A DNA stretch of 19,849 nt from a bacterium Ga0077546 (GCA_001464165.1 LNEX01000249.1:1-19849); one strand, 5' to 3'. Counted from the first letter of the stretch, positions 7,588-15,892 are shown. Notes: generated from the sequence alone by a model not told the origin. Program-made: numbers and translations.

Positions 7588-7755
7588 CGGGATAACGACA
7601 ATTACTCTAGACATATAAAGAATAGAAGAAGGAAGGAGCGTGCCTCTGCCTTCTGTCTCAGGCGCAGTCAACAGCTAAATCGGCGATAGTATCGCTGACG
7701 AAGCCACTAGTCATTCGATGGCACCAATTATCGAGCAACCCGACTTGTGAACAAT
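7588..7755. other. Intergenic, one short palindrome
   Basis: The only structure seen is GCGATA-G-TATCGC (7683-7695), a 13-nt near-palindrome between the 3' ends of two convergent ORFs. No gene or promoter could be supported. Confidence 0.4.
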
Positions 7756-8196
7756 TCAAGCACCATCAGAAGCTACAATAAATTCCGGCAGATAGTCACG
7801 CGCAAATAAACTAAACTTAACGGCGCCAAGCTCAGCGTGAAAACTGAGCTTGGCGCAGCAAAGCAGAGCTTTGGAAATTTCCACAAGCTGGACAGCAGCG
7901 TCATTACTTACAAATATCGGCCAACGAACATGCCAGAAAAACAAGGCTACCGAACACTTTTGCTCAGAAAGAAAACTCGGCAAAATAGCTGATTGGCAAT
8001 CATGAAGGTACTGGGACTGGTGCAGTGGTTCCGAATCAAGATGGGCAGCGAACCACCAAGTGGATTGACAGTCGTTTTCAAAAGCTTGAATTATTAGATT
8101 CGAGACACGGCCAGCCTTGAAAGTTACTCGATATGAGACAATTTGCTCAGAAAGACCTCTCTGTCGAGAAAGAAAATAATTCATTCTACAAAGCAT
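7756..8196 (-). CDS. Unrecognised 146-aa protein
   Basis: Open frame with ATG at 8196 and a second ATG at 8184; neither has a clear SD. No signal peptide. Content is rich in Phe, Trp, Cys and Ser, with segments such as YRVTFKAGRVSNLIIQAFE near residues 22-40, which has a strand-like alternation. It is the only frame of size in a 720-bp gap and is divergent from the response regulator gene (70 bp between starts). It could be a real lineage-specific gene or a chance ORF. I do not recognise any domain. Confidence 0.42.
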   Translation of the reverse strand: MLCRMNYFLSRQRGLSEQIVSYRVTFKAGRVSNLIIQAFENDCQSTWWFAAHLDSEPLHQSQYLHDCQSAILPSFLSEQKCSVALFFWHVRWPIFVSNDAAVQLVEISKALLCCAKLSFHAELGAVKFSLFARDYLPEFIVASDGA

Positions 8197-8266
8197 ACAG
8201 AGCCAAATCTTTCGACTTTCTTTCCAAAACTGCTGGTTCTAAAGTGACTACCGATGGAAATTTCAA

Positions 8267-8926
8267 ATGAAAGTATTGCTTGTTGAAGATGATGAAATGG
8301 TGGCAGAATCGCTGGTTCTTGCCTTAGCCAGCAGCGGCTATCTCATCGATTGTTTCAGCGACGGGTCAAATGCTGAAGTGGCAGTATCTACCGATTTTTA
8401 CAATCTAATAATTCTCGATCTGGGTCTTCCAGGAATGAATGGGCTTGAGTTTTTGAAGCGAATCAGACAGAAAAAAATTTCTACACCTGTTCTCATTTTG
8501 ACGGCCAAAGATACTTATGACGAGCGCATCGAAGGATTGGATAGCGGTGCCAACGACTATGTCACTAAACCTTTTCATCTGGGCGAGCTAGAAGCCCGGA
8601 TGAGAGCACTTCTGCGCATCGGCTATAACAATGCCACAACGGTGAAGCTGGGTGAGCTGTCCTTCGATACAAGCAAACGATTATTGCGCCGAGGTGACGA
8701 CTTAATCGACTTGTCGCCAAGAGAGTACGCAGTATTGGAGATTCTCATCCATAATATTGGCTCAATGGTGACAAAAGAGAAAATGGCATCTCTCTTGAGC
8801 AACTGGGAAGCTCCAGTATCGCACAACGCTTTAGATATCATCATTCATAGGCTACGCAAGAAATTGGAACCCTTCGGACTTAATTTACAGACCATCAGGG
8901 GGCTGGGTTTTATTGTCGAGCCGTAA
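8267..8926 (+). CDS. OmpR-family response regulator (QseB/TctD-like)
   Basis: 219-aa cytoplasmic DNA-binding response regulator, activated by phosphotransfer from the partner kinase encoded next. Receiver domain at residues 1-115: acidic pair D8/D9, phospho-acceptor D51 in ILDLGLPG, switch T79 and conserved K101 in TKPF. A winged-helix OmpR/PhoB DNA-binding domain covers about 124-218, with the typical LSPREYAVLEIL and IRGLGFIVEP segments. Length is normal for the family. It overlaps the kinase gene by 14 bp, so the two are translationally coupled. The SD before ATG is weak (GGAAA). Regulated genes cannot be read from the sequence; the divergent 146-aa ORF is a possible target. Confidence 0.94.
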   Translation: MKVLLVEDDEMVAESLVLALASSGYLIDCFSDGSNAEVAVSTDFYNLIILDLGLPGMNGLEFLKRIRQKKISTPVLILTAKDTYDERIEGLDSGANDYVTKPFHLGELEARMRALLRIGYNNATTVKLGELSFDTSKRLLRRGDDLIDLSPREYAVLEILIHNIGSMVTKEKMASLLSNWEAPVSHNALDIIIHRLRKKLEPFGLNLQTIRGLGFIVEP

Positions 8927-10319
8927 CCGATCATTTTTTTGGATACGTTCTATCAGAGGAAGATTGCTTCTCTGGCTTTTAATTCCGCTCATCAGCTTAT
9001 GTGGCTTGTCGACTTTTGTTGCATACAAACTAGCTAAGACATTTGCAAACCAATCTCACGATGAATTGTTGCTAAATTCAGCAGATTCAATTGCCGGAAG
9101 AATAAGGCGCAACAAAATTGGTGTTGTTGTCGCAGACTTGCCAACGGCAGCCCAAGCCATATTGCGGCGTAGCGGAAGAGACAGTTCTTACTACCAGATT
9201 GTGGATAGCAAAGGACATCGACTAGCTGGCGACTCAATCCTGCCTTTGCCAAGAAACATGAGCCTAGAAGGTGCGCAGTTTAGATACGCAAGTATAGAGG
9301 GGGTTCCAATTCGCATTTGCAGAATACCCTTGCATATTGCACCCAGCAGGGACGAAATTTGGGTGCAATACGCCCAAACACTGAACAGCAGAAAACGGCT
9401 TCAAAACGAGATTTTTTTGAGCATTGTGGCACCGCAGCTATTGCTGGTGATCCTGGCAAGCTTCTCTGCCTGGCTAGGAATCTGCAAAGGTTTGGCACCA
9501 CTGCGTCGACTAGGTCAGCTCCTAAATTCACGTGAAAAGCTCGATCTTTCGCCAATAGAGCTCGGCGATGACCCAGAGGAACTGGCTCCTCTTAAGCAGG
9601 CTCTAAACGACCTGTTTTTGAGAGCAAGACATCAGATTGAATTACAGCGTCAATTCGTAGGAAATGCGGCACACCAGCTTAGAACTCCCGTAACTGCGAT
9701 GAAGACCTATATTGACTACGCAGAGAGAGCCAAAGATGGGGCAGATCTCACCGAAGTAATTGGACAAATGTCCGAGGCAACGGAAAGAGTTGTGCGCCTA
9801 ATCAATCAATTGCTTCTGCTCGCACGAACAGAGGGAAATATCGACAAAGTGACAGGCGTCGCCGACCTAGCACAGGCCGCTACAAACGCCGGCAACCAGC
9901 TTGTCCACGAAGCGCTGCGACGCAGAGTACAAATGGATTTCGAGGTACCTGAAATTCCGGTCATGGTGATAGCCGAGCAAGGCGACCTTGAAGACCTTGT
10001 TGCAAATATCGTCGACAATGCCATCAAATATTCAGCCAAAGATGGCTTAGGTAAAATCTGGGTGTCAGTAGAAACAGGAATACAGCCGAAACTGAGAGTT
10101 GAAAATAATGGAGAAGGGATAAAAGACTCGGAAAAGCAGAAGATATTTGAGCGTTTCTATCGATTACCGGGAACTCAGGTATCTGGATGCGGGCTGGGTC
10201 TTTCAATCGTGGTAGAAATCGCCGACCGTTGCGGAGCCACCATAACCCTGTCAGACAGAATAGGAGGCGGGACAATATTTCTTGTAGCTTTCTCAAATGT
10301 ATCGAGCTGTCCACATTAG
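8913..10319 (+). CDS. Membrane sensor histidine kinase (QseC-like)
   Basis: 468-aa inner-membrane kinase, partner of the preceding response regulator. TM1 lies at about residues 17-38, an extracytoplasmic sensor region at about 39-165 and TM2 at about 166-190, followed by a HAMP-like linker and the HisKA domain with phospho-acceptor H254 in NAAHQLRTPV. The ATPase domain has the N-box at N369 (NIVDNAIKYS), an F-box (IFERFYR) and G2 GCGLGLSIV, with the short lid seen in QseC-type kinases. In the G1 box the usual Asp is Asn (NNGEG instead of DNGPG-type). Start is TTG at 8913, preceded by AGGGGG about 10 nt upstream and overlapping the regulator by 14 bp. Signal sensed is unknown. Confidence 0.92.
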   Translation: MSSRNRSFFWIRSIRGRLLLWLLIPLISLCGLSTFVAYKLAKTFANQSHDELLLNSADSIAGRIRRNKIGVVVADLPTAAQAILRRSGRDSSYYQIVDSKGHRLAGDSILPLPRNMSLEGAQFRYASIEGVPIRICRIPLHIAPSRDEIWVQYAQTLNSRKRLQNEIFLSIVAPQLLLVILASFSAWLGICKGLAPLRRLGQLLNSREKLDLSPIELGDDPEELAPLKQALNDLFLRARHQIELQRQFVGNAAHQLRTPVTAMKTYIDYAERAKDGADLTEVIGQMSEATERVVRLINQLLLLARTEGNIDKVTGVADLAQAATNAGNQLVHEALRRRVQMDFEVPEIPVMVIAEQGDLEDLVANIVDNAIKYSAKDGLGKIWVSVETGIQPKLRVENNGEGIKDSEKQKIFERFYRLPGTQVSGCGLGLSIVVEIADRCGATITLSDRIGGGTIFLVAFSNVSSCPH

Positions 10320-10383
10320 CTAGAACGGGCTTATCGTTCAAGTGCAATTGTGGTTTCCTGTGTGGAGACTGAGAAAAAAACTT

Positions 10384-11334
10384 CTAAAAATTCTTGAGCA
10401 CCATTTTCTCGATGCGAACAGCATCAGCCAGCCTGTCCCAGCGGCGAAGAAGACTGGCGTAGTTAGCCAAAATATGGCGCACCTCAGGAGCATATTCGCC
10501 GTACCGTTCGCGGGCGAGACGGAGATGCAAAAGATAGACATTCTCAGCCTTGTCATATTCCAGGTTAGCGATGTGTTGTTCGGCGCGCTTCTCCAAATTT
10601 TCATCCACAGCAAGGCTACTGGTTACTCGCTTCTGCCAAGAAGTGAGCGTAGGTGCAGCCAGCTTCGGCGAGCTGGCATAGAAGCTCCAGCTGCGAGTTA
10701 GATTTCCCAGCTCTCGATGACTGCGGCCAAGAGCAGCTTCGAGAGCTTCCATAGAGTTCTTATAGAGTGCTTCGGCCTCAACTCGTCGATTCTGTTCAGT
10801 GAAGAAGCGCAGCATGGCAGGCAGGCCGAGAAACTCAATAAACTCAGATGTTGATGGAGTGACCTCGTAAACTCTGTAACAGCCGACGATCATTTCGTTT
10901 AGATCGGGATAAAGCCCATGAATTAGACCCAATAGAGCTAGGCGCGCCCGCACTTGAGCAACGTCAACGTGTAAAGTGCCCAAATGGGCCGTGCGGTGGG
11001 GCAGCGACTCTAAATAGAAAAATTCAGCTCTGCCGAGAAAGCCTTGCAGCCGACTGGCTTCGCCCATCAAGAAGTAAGCTTCGCCGACTTGCAGGCAGCC
11101 ACCACCCCAATAGTCTTCATCAATGGCCAGCGCGCGGTTAGCGGCTTTTTCCGCATCGACAAATCGCCCTTGACCAAGGTGAGCCACGGCCATACCCCGC
11201 AAACAATCAGCCACGATTGGATCATCAGAGCTATTGCCGTGTTTCTGCAGCTCTCTCAGGTAAAGCCGCTCGGCTTCATCGTAAAGACCACGGGTGAGGG
11301 CCGATTCGGCCATTTGTTTGAGATCGTCGTACAT
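10384..11334 (-). CDS. TPR-repeat protein (kinesin-light-chain style)
   Basis: 316-aa soluble protein without signal peptide or membrane segment, so probably cytoplasmic. TPR-like helix pairs are visible near residues 5-35 (AESALTRGLYDEAERLYLRE), 45-75 (GMAVAHLGQGRFVDAEKAA), 80-110 (GEASRLQGFLGRAEFFY) and, after a less regular middle, 250-310 (AEQHIANLEYDKAENVYLLH; LANYASLLRRWDRLADAV). Role is likely protein binding; no enzyme domain is seen. ATG 11334 has no recognisable SD. The 3' end faces the histidine kinase gene (64-bp convergent gap with no strong terminator). It is divergent from the DJ-1/PfpI gene and may share the operator between them. Confidence 0.85.
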   Translation of the reverse strand: MYDDLKQMAESALTRGLYDEAERLYLRELQKHGNSSDDPIVADCLRGMAVAHLGQGRFVDAEKAANRALAIDEDYWGGGCLQVGEAYFLMGEASRLQGFLGRAEFFYLESLPHRTAHLGTLHVDVAQVRARLALLGLIHGLYPDLNEMIVGCYRVYEVTPSTSEFIEFLGLPAMLRFFTEQNRRVEAEALYKNSMEALEAALGRSHRELGNLTRSWSFYASSPKLAAPTLTSWQKRVTSSLAVDENLEKRAEQHIANLEYDKAENVYLLHLRLARERYGEYAPEVRHILANYASLLRRWDRLADAVRIEKMVLKNF

Positions 11335-11400
11335 ATTAGATATTAAGCGCTGGGGCCAAGCTTACCTATGAATTTCCACAAATCGGTTGAAAGGAAACTC

Positions 11401-11428
11401 AAAACTAGACCGATATCGGTCTAGTTTT
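11401..11428. promoter_or_regulatory. 28-bp perfect palindrome, likely repressor operator
   Basis: A perfect palindrome with half-site AAAACTAGACCGAT lies between divergent genes, 12 bp upstream of an extended -10 box, so it covers the -35 zone of the DJ-1 gene. The core TAGACC-N6-GGTCTA looks like operators of TetR-family repressors. E. coli NemR, as I recall, uses TAGACC/GGTCTA halves with a shorter spacer. No regulator gene is adjacent. Terminator use is unlikely given the position and the A-rich sequence that follows. Confidence 0.68.
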
Positions 11429-11439
11429 AAAATCCACAC

Positions 11440-11448
11440 TGATATACT
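11440..11448 (+). promoter_or_regulatory. Extended -10 promoter of DJ-1/PfpI gene
   Basis: TG-A-TATACT: an extended -10 with a 5/6 hexamer match. The -35 position (about 11420-11425, TCTAGT) is poor and lies inside the palindrome, as expected for an extended -10 promoter under repressor control. Predicted start near 11455. Confidence 0.55.
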
Positions 11449-11457
11449 CCCAAAGTT

Positions 11458-11498
11458 CAGTAAGGACAATCAGTAAGGAGCCCCAGTAAGGGCAAGGG
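11458..11498 (+). repeat. Three 13-bp tandem repeats with SD-like core
   Basis: CAGTAAGG occurs at 11458-11465, 11471-11478 and 11484-11491, an exact 13-bp period. Each copy contains an AAGG SD-like core. A fourth AAGGGA (11494-11499) is the one correctly spaced, 7 nt before ATG 11507. The array occupies almost the whole predicted 5' leader of the DJ-1 gene. Confidence 0.6.
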
Positions 11499-11506
11499 AA
11501 AGCTTC

Positions 11507-12079
11507 ATGGCTAAAATACTTCAACTAGTTGGCGACTTTGTAGAAGACTACGAGGCCATGGTTCCCTATCAAATGCTCTTAATGGTCGGCCACACAGTAG
11601 ACACGGTCTGCCCTGGCAAGAAAGCTGGCGACAAGGTTAAAACTGCTATCCACGATTTTGAAGGCGACCAGACCTACACCGAAAAACCTGGTCACAATTT
11701 TGCTATTACAGCTGAGTTCGACAAAATTGAAGCGACAAGCTATGACGCCCTAGTCATTTCTGGCGGAAGAGCGCCAGAATATCTCAGGCTTAACAAGCGC
11801 GTGCTTGCCTGTGTCAAACATTTCTTCGATGCAAGCAAACCAGTAGCAGTTGTCTGCCATGGCGCGCAAGTGCTAGTTGCAGCAGACGTTCTCAAAGGCA
11901 GATCATGCATGGCCTATCCAACGGTAGCTCCGGAGATCACTGCCTGCGGTGGCACCTTTGTAGAGCAGAATAAAGACTTCACTAACGCCCATGTTGATGG
12001 CAACCTAGTCAGCTCAGCCGCATGGCCGGGGCATCCAGAGTGGATCAAGAAGTTTTTGGAAGTGCTCAGTGGGCTGTAG
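11507..12079 (+). CDS. DJ-1/PfpI family protein
   Basis: 190-aa cytoplasmic protein of the class I glutamine amidotransferase-like fold. Nucleophile elbow VVCHGAQVL places Cys117-His118 (11855-11860). E13 in VEDYE matches the acidic residue that polarises the Cys in PfpI-type members (FEDVE). The GG motif before it ([11 protein letters not shown]) and the closing [12 protein letters not shown] segment are also typical. Known relatives include proteases, glyoxalase III/deglycase-type enzymes and stress chaperones, so the precise activity cannot be read from sequence. Length is normal. It has its own promoter with a palindromic operator and a repeated leader. Its last 14 bp overlap the 3' end of the WD40 gene. 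Confidence 0.92.
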   Translation: MAKILQLVGDFVEDYEAMVPYQMLLMVGHTVDTVCPGKKAGDKVKTAIHDFEGDQTYTEKPGHNFAITAEFDKIEATSYDALVISGGRAPEYLRLNKRVLACVKHFFDASKPVAVVCHGAQVLVAADVLKGRSCMAYPTVAPEITACGGTFVEQNKDFTNAHVDGNLVSSAAWPGHPEWIKKFLEVLSGL

Positions 12080-13694
12080 TTCTACTGACACAGAGAAGTT
12101 TGCCCAACAGACCAGGCTGCCAGTGCCGATCGCTAAGCTTACTCAAATCAGAGTAACTTTTACCGTGTCGGAAGGTTCTCAATAATTCACAGTATTCAGA
12201 ACCGTCGAAATTGCCGTGCTCATCACTGGCTATCCATTCGGCTCCGCCAAGAAAATTGATAGTACCAGCAAGCTTTTTCCTGCTGATGTCCCACAAACTA
12301 ATGGTCGAATCGTGGCCAGCAGTGACTAAGTATCTTCCGTCGGCAGTAAAACTTAGTGAGTACACAGCAGTGTTTACCGTGGCCAAATCAACCGGTTCGC
12401 CAGGTGAATTAACTTCCCATAGTTTAACGCCGCGATACTTATCACCGATGGCAAGCCATTTACCGTCACGACTAAAGGCAACAGATGATATCGCTTGAGA
12501 ATCTCCTTTGAATATGCGCAGCTCCGCACCTGAGGCAACATCAAAAAGCTTGGCCGTGCCGTCATCAGAAGCGAAAGCTAAGGTCTTACAATCGGGGCTA
12601 AAAGTGACATCACATGCGATGCTTGTGGAACCACTCGGACTCCAAAACCTTCTTAGCTCAGTTCCAGTATCAGCTTCTAACAGTCTAATTTGAGCGTTGT
12701 AACCAACCGCTACTAATTTGCTATCTGGACTGATGGCCGAACACATGCCGAACCTTCTGCCGGTTGGATATGATTTGACCCTCTGCCCTGTAACTGCATC
12801 CCAAACTTGAGCGCTGGACATGTCAGTAGCAATGATTCTGGAACCATCTGGGCTAAACGAAAGCGAGTAAATCCCACCAATTCCATAGAGAATTCGCAAG
12901 CGTCGCCCCAATTGCACATCCCAAATGGTTATCTCTCTATCACTTCCACCGCAGGCAATTTTGCTGCCATCAGGGCTAAAAGCTAATAGCGAAGCCGAAT
13001 GTGGCCCACCAAGCAAGATTCTATTACGACCGCCTCTCTCTACATCCCACAACCGCACCTTATCGCCGCAAGCTGCAGCAATGGTTTTGCCGTCACAACT
13101 AATTGCAGCTGAAGTGATTTCGTAGTTAGAACCTTTCATGGTGCCCACTCGTTTACCAGACTTCAGATCCCAGACGAACAAATCTCTATAGCCATCGGTT
13201 GAAGCCCCCAATGTGCCGTCAGCGCTTACAGCGATGCTGTTGATGGAACCTTCCGTAGTTTTCACCGTTTGCGGGACTGAACTCATATTGGCGTAGCCAG
13301 CGTCCGTGGAAGCGGTTAATTCGCGGCCCGAAACAACGTCCCAGACTTTTACAGAACTGCCACCATACGAGGACCTGATGTGTCGGCCATCGGAGCTAAA
13401 TACAACCGCTTGCACCGCATCGCCAGGACCAATCAAGGTATGTAACTTCTGACAAGATGCGACGTCCCAAATTTTCACAGCATGTTCATCGCCTGCGGCA
13501 AGCAGCTTTTTGTCAGGGCTAAAGGCAATGCAATTAATTCTGCTTGTATGCCCAACACGATTGAATGTTTGCAGCTTACTTGCTACAGCCGGAGACGCAG
13601 CGGCAATGGCAATGACAGAGGATATGAGCGCCAAGCAGAAACAAGCAGCGCTCACTCTAATTGAATGGTTTCCGGGCAATCTAAAAAGACGCAC
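12066..13694 (-). CDS. Exported WD40-repeat protein with caspase-linker-like tail
   Basis: 542 aa. Residues 1-38 are a signal peptide (basic start, [17 protein letters not shown] core, AVA site), so the propeller acts outside the cytoplasm. Ten WD40-like repeats follow, each with the SPDG...WD pattern (for example [13 protein letters not shown]...KIWD), from about residue 43 to 480. That is more than one 7-blade propeller needs. The tail ([19 protein letters not shown], then [10 protein letters not shown]) resembles the segment that links WD40 repeats to caspase-like peptidase domains in bacterial fusions, but no peptidase domain follows. GTG start is supported by AGAGGA 6 nt upstream. The final codons lie opposite the end of the DJ-1 gene. 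Confidence 0.88.
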   Translation of the reverse strand: MRLFRLPGNHSIRVSAACFCLALISSVIAIAAASPAVASKLQTFNRVGHTSRINCIAFSPDKKLLAAGDEHAVKIWDVASCQKLHTLIGPGDAVQAVVFSSDGRHIRSSYGGSSVKVWDVVSGRELTASTDAGYANMSSVPQTVKTTEGSINSIAVSADGTLGASTDGYRDLFVWDLKSGKRVGTMKGSNYEITSAAISCDGKTIAAACGDKVRLWDVERGGRNRILLGGPHSASLLAFSPDGSKIACGGSDREITIWDVQLGRRLRILYGIGGIYSLSFSPDGSRIIATDMSSAQVWDAVTGQRVKSYPTGRRFGMCSAISPDSKLVAVGYNAQIRLLEADTGTELRRFWSPSGSTSIACDVTFSPDCKTLAFASDDGTAKLFDVASGAELRIFKGDSQAISSVAFSRDGKWLAIGDKYRGVKLWEVNSPGEPVDLATVNTAVYSLSFTADGRYLVTAGHDSTISLWDISRKKLAGTINFLGGAEWIASDEHGNFDGSEYCELLRTFRHGKSYSDLSKLSDRHWQPGLLGKLLCVSRTTAH

Positions 13695-13751
13695 TGACGT
13701 TCCTCTGCTCTAGAATCGGCTTATTCAGCCTGCCTGAGTATAAGGGATGGT

Positions 13752-14768
13752 CTAGATTTGGACGTCCTTTAGGTCAATTACATAAACATCATGGTTTGCC
13801 ACGAAATACATTTTGGAGCCGCAAGCGGCATAATATTCGTGTTTAATGACCTGACCGTTTTCGTCAACAGCCTGATAGAACCTATTCTTACTTGTTTGAA
13901 GATTCGAAACTACGAAGAAGTCTACAGCCGCAGGGTTAGGGTAAAACGGAGCCCAGAGAGCGTGTTCACCGTAAATGGCAAAGACACCGAGTCCGGCCTT
14001 CTGTTTCGCCGAGATCGTTTTTACCGTGAAGTTCACAACCTGAACCAACCCGGCCATCGTAGGCGAGAACCAGACAGAATCATCTGATTCAACATTAATA
14101 CTATTGCACCAATATTCAAAGACAGTATTGAATTCATCGGGGTACAAATGTTTTCCATGCTGGTCGAAACAGCCGACCACAAGCCGACTGATTGGATCAC
14201 CGCTGAAAACACCCTCGTCACAGTAGCAGGTCCAAATATTGCCACTATTTGTAGTTTTCATCGCTTCAATAGATTGGCCAAGAACTAATTTTTCACCGAC
14301 ATTACCACCGCGGTCGCCGACTATGCCGTTCTCATTGTTTCTTCCAAGGTCACCAGAAAGTCGAGCGCATAACAAATAGTGGTCGGTGCCCAAGGGCTGC
14401 ATCTGAAGAGGTCCACGCACTGATTGACTAATATTTACATCGACGAAATTGCCATTGCGGAAATGGATAATCTTGAACTGCCCTTCTCCAGAAGCCATGA
14501 GTCTTTCGTTAGACTCCCTCATCGCTTCAAAGCGCAAATAGTCCGGTCTATCAGAAAGAAAAGCTGAAACATCCCGCGGCCAATGACCCAAATTATCTAG
14601 CAAAATAAGTGGATCATCATTCGGCCCAACTTCAAACCGCGCAATGCTAAAACCTTCCATTCGATCCGCAAAGCTAAATAGCTTCGTGGCAACAAGCGGT
14701 GCAAGCTCATTTTTCTTCGGACGCGAGCTTCCGTAGTTGTGTTTAAAGAAAAGATCGAAATTGAACAT
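13752..14768 (-). CDS. Propeller-like protein with DEGVF motif, function unknown
   Basis: 338 aa, no signal peptide or membrane segment. The sequence is strand-rich and repetitive in style. A central motif NIWTCYCDEGVFSGDPISR, then CFDQHGKHL and later CNSINVESDDSVWFSP, resembles a family of uncharacterised bacterial proteins whose core reads roughly W.sYfDEGvfG..., G..lW and DcYalNv..d..W, probably a beta-propeller. This resemblance is from memory and is not a database result. Start ATG 14768 is preferred because GGGAG lies 5 nt upstream; GTG 14780 would add four residues. It sits 54 bp downstream of the glycosyltransferase gene and 57 bp upstream of the WD40 gene on the same strand, so co-transcription is plausible. 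Confidence 0.75.
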   Translation of the reverse strand: MFNFDLFFKHNYGSSRPKKNELAPLVATKLFSFADRMEGFSIARFEVGPNDDPLILLDNLGHWPRDVSAFLSDRPDYLRFEAMRESNERLMASGEGQFKIIHFRNGNFVDVNISQSVRGPLQMQPLGTDHYLLCARLSGDLGRNNENGIVGDRGGNVGEKLVLGQSIEAMKTTNSGNIWTCYCDEGVFSGDPISRLVVGCFDQHGKHLYPDEFNTVFEYWCNSINVESDDSVWFSPTMAGLVQVVNFTVKTISAKQKAGLGVFAIYGEHALWAPFYPNPAAVDFFVVSNLQTSKNRFYQAVDENGQVIKHEYYAACGSKMYFVANHDVYVIDLKDVQI

Positions 14769-14822
14769 TCCCGCTCCCACAGAACGTCTGCGCAGCCAGT
14801 TACTGCCTCTGCTTCACACTAG

Positions 14823-15773
14823 CTAAGACTTACTTGCAGCGGCACTAGCGGTATCTTCTTCGACGCTCTTGCCAAAGACACCGGCATCTTTTTTCTCGGG
14901 CACAAATTGCTGCAGCCAAGAAAGCACTATAAAAATTCCAGCTCTAAACCAAATGGCGGCATAGACCATAACATTGAAGATCGGCCAGTACTGCTTAGCC
15001 ATGTGCTTGCGATAAAAAACTTCCATGCCTTTGTGCAAGTTTATGGTGGCACCAATGCGGCGAAAACGACTAGAGGCACCATGATAATGATAGACAACAG
15101 ATTTTGGATAGTAATTAACAGTCCAGCCATCTTGCTTGACGCGCCAGCACCAGTCGATATCTTCACCGAACATGAAGATGTCTTCGTCCATCAGACCAAT
15201 CTTGTCGATTACTGATTTGCGCAGCATCATACAAGCACCAGATAGCGCGTCCACTTCAATTTCTTGATCCGGGTCAGCCCAAGTTAAGTTATAACGCGCA
15301 AACTCAGGGTGTTTGGGGAAGAGTTTGCTCAAATAAGTGAGACGGAAAAACGATGCCCGCACATCAGGGAAAGAGCGGCGGCACGAAAGTTGCAAGCTGC
15401 CGTCGGCATTGAGCATCTTCGGCCCAATTGCGCCGCACTTAGGATTAGCGTCCATATATTCCATGAGTAAGCCAATGGCATCTGGCCCAGCCACAGTGTC
15501 TGGATTAAGGAGAATTACATAATCTCCAGTACAATCTGGAATAACTTGGTTACAAGCCCGGGCAAAGCCGACGTTGTCGGTATTGGCCACAGTGATTACT
15601 GTAGGAAAATCTTGCCGCAGCATCTCCACTGAGCCGTCGCCCGAATTGTTATCTACAACCCAGATTTCGAACTTGTCAGCGTCTTTGTCGGCCAAAATCG
15701 ACCGCAATGCGCCAGCCAACAACTTTGGCGTCTTCCAGTTGACAATTACGATTGAAACTCTAATCTTGCTCAA
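14823..15773 (-). CDS. Family 2 glycosyltransferase (rhamnosyltransferase-like)
   Basis: 316-aa membrane-associated GT-A enzyme that transfers a sugar from a nucleotide donor, probably in surface polysaccharide synthesis. Motifs: VSIVIVNWKT (residues 6-15), VVDNNSGDGS (39-48), the donor-binding NPDT (90-93), ALSGACMMLRKSVIDKIG (176-193) and the acceptor/catalytic FGEDIDWCWR (202-211). These are typical of WbbL/RfbF-type GT2 enzymes. A hydrophobic segment at about 265-290 may dip into the membrane, and the C-terminal tail is Ala/Glu/Ser-rich. TTG start at 15773 is supported by TAAGG at 7-nt spacing, and no ATG lies nearby. Donor and acceptor are not deducible. Confidence 0.93.
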   Translation of the reverse strand: MSKIRVSIVIVNWKTPKLLAGALRSILADKDADKFEIWVVDNNSGDGSVEMLRQDFPTVITVANTDNVGFARACNQVIPDCTGDYVILLNPDTVAGPDAIGLLMEYMDANPKCGAIGPKMLNADGSLQLSCRRSFPDVRASFFRLTYLSKLFPKHPEFARYNLTWADPDQEIEVDALSGACMMLRKSVIDKIGLMDEDIFMFGEDIDWCWRVKQDGWTVNYYPKSVVYHYHGASSRFRRIGATINLHKGMEVFYRKHMAKQYWPIFNVMVYAAIWFRAGIFIVLSWLQQFVPEKKDAGVFGKSVEEDTASAAASKS

Positions 15774-15892
15774 AAACCAACCTTAGCAACAGCTAGATGC
15801 AGCGGCAAATTTTATCACAGCTGCACTAGCAATCGAAGCAAAAAGGCTCTTGTATGACAGACATTGCGTTTCGCTATACCTGAGCAAATCTA

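Noticed and set aside
7683..7695. GCGATA-G-TATCGC palindrome as an operator
   Set aside because: It sits between the 3' ends of convergent ORFs with no promoter near, and one 13-nt palindrome is expected by chance in 20 kb.
10323..10339. GAACG/CGTTC hairpin as the terminator of the histidine kinase gene
   Set aside because: A 5-bp stem without a following T-run is too weak to call.
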